From positions 57,121-121,120 of the forward strand of contig NZ_WEZG01000015.1 of the NCBI RefSeq assembly GCF_009176975.1: a stretch of 64,000 bases of DNA, in the 5' to 3' direction. Origin of the DNA: Aureimonas psammosilenae. GTDB taxonomy: Bacteria; Pseudomonadota; Alphaproteobacteria; Rhizobiales; Rhizobiaceae. The notes below the pieces were generated by a model. The model worked only from the letters and a program-made list of their open reading frames with translations. It was not told the DNA's origin and searched no databases. A program made the position numbers and the translations under genes. Shown piece after piece: positions 62,454 to 64,000 of the stretch (position 1 is its first letter; each line of letters starts with the position of its first letter).

Positions 62454-62892
62454 CGATCGCGCAAAGAACCGCTTCCCGGCCCTCCTTCTTCATGTCTTCC
62501 CAGCCGTCGACGTCGTAGCCCTCCCGTCCTTCCACCAGGGGTTTGAACCTCTTTCGGTCGATGCCGACCTTGGACGAGATGGAGGAGATCTGCCCTACGT
62601 AGTAGGCCGTCAGCCTGCTGCTCGCGAAGGCCTCCTGGATGACGCCCTCGATCTGGATCCTCGGGATGTTCAGGGACTGCGCCGAGGGTTCCGTCACCCT
62701 GACCCCGGCCTTCTCGACGCCGTACTCCCGCAGCACGTCGAGGAGGTTGCTGCGGAGGTACTTCAGGGCGTCGGGGGTCTGGAAGGCCGCAGGGATCTTG
62801 ATCTCCTCTACGTTGATCACCGTTTCCGTGTCGGTGTCGTAGACGGCGAACGTCACCTCTCGAGGTGCGGCACGAATTCCGATGGTGATCAT
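62437..62892 (-). CDS. RNase-H/RuvC-fold-like protein paired with the kinase
   Basis: 151 residues. A first strand Ile-Thr-Ile-Gly-Ile-Arg-Ala-Ala-Pro, alternating strands, Lys-Ala-Gly-Val-Arg-Val-Thr-Glu-Pro near 61 and Ile-Glu-Gly-Val-Ile-Gln-Glu-Ala-Phe resemble DUF3010-like RNase-H-fold proteins. The first-strand acidic residue of active nucleases is missing, so activity is doubtful. It overlaps the kinase by 7-17 bases, giving a fixed three-gene unit. Fold assignment is inference. Confidence 0.55.
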   Translation of the reverse strand: MITIGIRAAPREVTFAVYDTDTETVINVEEIKIPAAFQTPDALKYLRSNLLDVLREYGVEKAGVRVTEPSAQSLNIPRIQIEGVIQEAFASSRLTAYYVGQISSISSKVGIDRKRFKPLVEGREGYDVDGWEDMKKEGREAVLCAIGAANA

Positions 62893-63479
62893 GCGACGGT
62901 GGAGGCTCGTTCAGGATTCTGGCTGCAACCAGAGTGCACGACGCCGTCCGATGTTGCGAGATGAATCGCGCGGACGGTGCTCGAACTTGCGTCGGTGGGA
63001 ACGGCGAGGTCCGCCTGGCGATCTCCACTCACGGAGGTTCGTCGTCCGATGGACTGCCGTCACGCGTTCCCCAGTTCGACGGCAGTGTCGGCACTCTGAG
63101 CGCTTCCGTGATTCCACCGTGTTCTCGTCCTCCTCGGGCAACGCGTCCCGCGATCTCGATCTCTCGTCGGCAGGCACGGAACGAAGGTGGCTCCCGGCGC
63201 TTCGGGGCGGACGTCCGACCGGAAAACTCTGCGCGAGGCGAGCATGGTCGGCGCGAAGGAAAGGCTTTCGCCGAAGATGATGACGGTGCTTACCTTGGTC
63301 GTCGTCCCAAGGGTGCTCGGTCTCGTGAGAAGGGGGAGCCCGTCGCAAGCGCGCCAGCGGCTGCGGGACCCAGCGAGGGCGCCACCAGGTGGGGTCGAAG
63401 CCGCGTGACCGCGCCACACGACTGTCGGTTCCGGAATGCGGAAGCCGCCGCTCCGCCCGGGAAGCCGGGACGGATCTGC
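62893..63479. other. no supported gene
   Basis: 587 bases. A plus-strand stretch near 63240-63350 (Pro-Lys-Met-Met-Thr-Val-Leu-Thr-Leu-Val-Val-Val-Pro) resembles the last membrane helix of an RND pump and may be a remnant, but no frame holds. Nothing else is recognisable. Confidence 0.35.
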
Positions 63480-63803
63480 TCAGGCCGCCCGAGGCGCAAG
63501 GAGAATGATCCCGGCACCGAGTAGGCAGACCACCGCGCCAAGCACGTCCCAACGGTCGGGACGGACACCCTCCGCGAGCCAGAGCCAAAGGATCGACGAG
63601 ACGATGTAGACGCCGCCGTAGGCCGCGTAGGCCCGCCCGGCCGCCTCCGTCTCGACGAGCGTGAGGAGCCAGGCGAAAGCCGCGAGGGAAAGCATGCCCG
63701 GCATCAGCCAGAGCGGCGAGCGATCGAGACGAAGCCAAGCCCAGAAGGCGAAGCATCCGGCGATTTCGGCGAGGGCGGCGACAGCGTAGACGACGGGCGT
63801 CAT
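63480..63803 (-). CDS. ynfA: YnfA family small multidrug-resistance-like membrane protein
   Basis: 107 residues, four membrane segments with the UPF0060 pattern: [14 protein letters not shown] near 12, [10 protein letters not shown] near 58 and Asp-Arg-Trp-Asp-Val-Leu-Gly-Ala. YnfA/KrmA proteins export cationic compounds. ATG overlaps the stop of the upstream MFS gene. Confidence 0.93.
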   Translation of the reverse strand: MTPVVYAVAALAEIAGCFAFWAWLRLDRSPLWLMPGMLSLAAFAWLLTLVETEAAGRAYAAYGGVYIVSSILWLWLAEGVRPDRWDVLGAVVCLLGAGIILLAPRAA

Positions 63804-64000
63804 GTGGATCCGTTCCTGATGTCGGGCTCGGCGGAACGCGACGGATGCCCTCGGCGGAGGAGGGAGACCAGGCAGACCGAAGCTGCGGCGAGTGCGGTCA
63901 GGACGTACAGCGTCGCTGCGACCCCGGCGTACGCGATGATCGCTGCGCCTGCGGTCGGCGCCAAGGCCTGGGCGACCTGGGCCGGACGCGCGAGCCGCCC
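63800..64000 (-). CDS. MFS transporter, C-terminal end only
   Basis: The last 66 codons of a frame entering from the right edge: [15 protein letters not shown] and a final hydrophobic helix ([13 protein letters not shown]), then a basic tail. This fits the end of a 12-helix major facilitator. Coupled to ynfA by an ATGA overlap. Confidence 0.7.
   Translation of the reverse strand, partial: GRLARPAQVAQALAPTAGAAIIAYAGVAATLYVLTALAAASVCLVSLLRRGHPSRSAEPDIRNGST

Noticed and set aside
63187..63408. Plus-strand frame resembling the end of an RND pump
   Set aside because: Only about 15 hydrophobic residues match the pattern; no other RND motif nearby.

Overview
The window is high-GC alphaproteobacterial DNA. 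Families largely confined to that class are present: ATP synthase inhibitor zeta (DUF1476), Usg, EipB, DUF3572, DUF2256 and the separate PurS/PurQ subunits. Gene content points to a Hyphomicrobiales (Rhizobiales) member, possibly near Aurantimonadaceae; the family-level placement is inference.

Positions 1-25,000 are an ordinary core chromosome. They hold purine synthesis (purQ, purS, purC, purB), a cardiolipin synthase, a P1-family peptidase overlapping a periplasmic binding protein, and an overlapping XdhC / XdhC / molybdopterin-binding / MocA cassette for molybdoenzyme maturation. Then come usg, radC, map, PHA synthase, a transaminase-homoserine dehydrogenase-glpX-recJ run and pdxJ.

At 25,139-25,184 the core ends in the 3' half of a tRNA-Val(TAC) gene on the minus strand. 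The 5' half is missing, which is the signature of the left end of an element integrated into a tRNA gene. No integrase and no intact tRNA-Val is visible to the right, so the element probably runs past 64,000.

Positions 25,200-41,350 read like a phage or integrative-element backbone. A chain of nine minus-strand genes, mostly overlapping by 1-4 bases (27,177-31,849), includes a HIRAN-HTH protein, a HAD phosphatase and two Myb/SANT-like DNA-binding proteins. It diverges from plus-strand genes leading to a large protein with superfamily-A-polymerase-like motifs (TV-Pol-like candidate replicase). An IS5-family insertion follows. After it comes a minus-strand operon whose FtsH-like AAA-M41 protease is split by one in-frame amber codon.

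Positions 41,400-64,000 are accessory cargo: an ArsR regulator, a transglutaminase-like protease and an EipB homologue. There is a MerR-controlled Zn/Cd/Pb ATPase operon continuing into ICMT, DUF411, PCuAC, SCO, DsbB and DsbA genes. A second MerR cassette carries an HMA-CDF exporter and lspA. Further on are CcdA, an L,D-transpeptidase, a hemolysin-III protein, a HipBA pair, and a three-gene cluster of an RNase-H-like candidate, a Hanks-type kinase and a 72-residue protein. The window ends in ynfA and a truncated MFS exporter. The cargo is mostly heavy-metal export and periplasmic copper/thiol handling, plus toxin-antitoxin or defence-like signalling.
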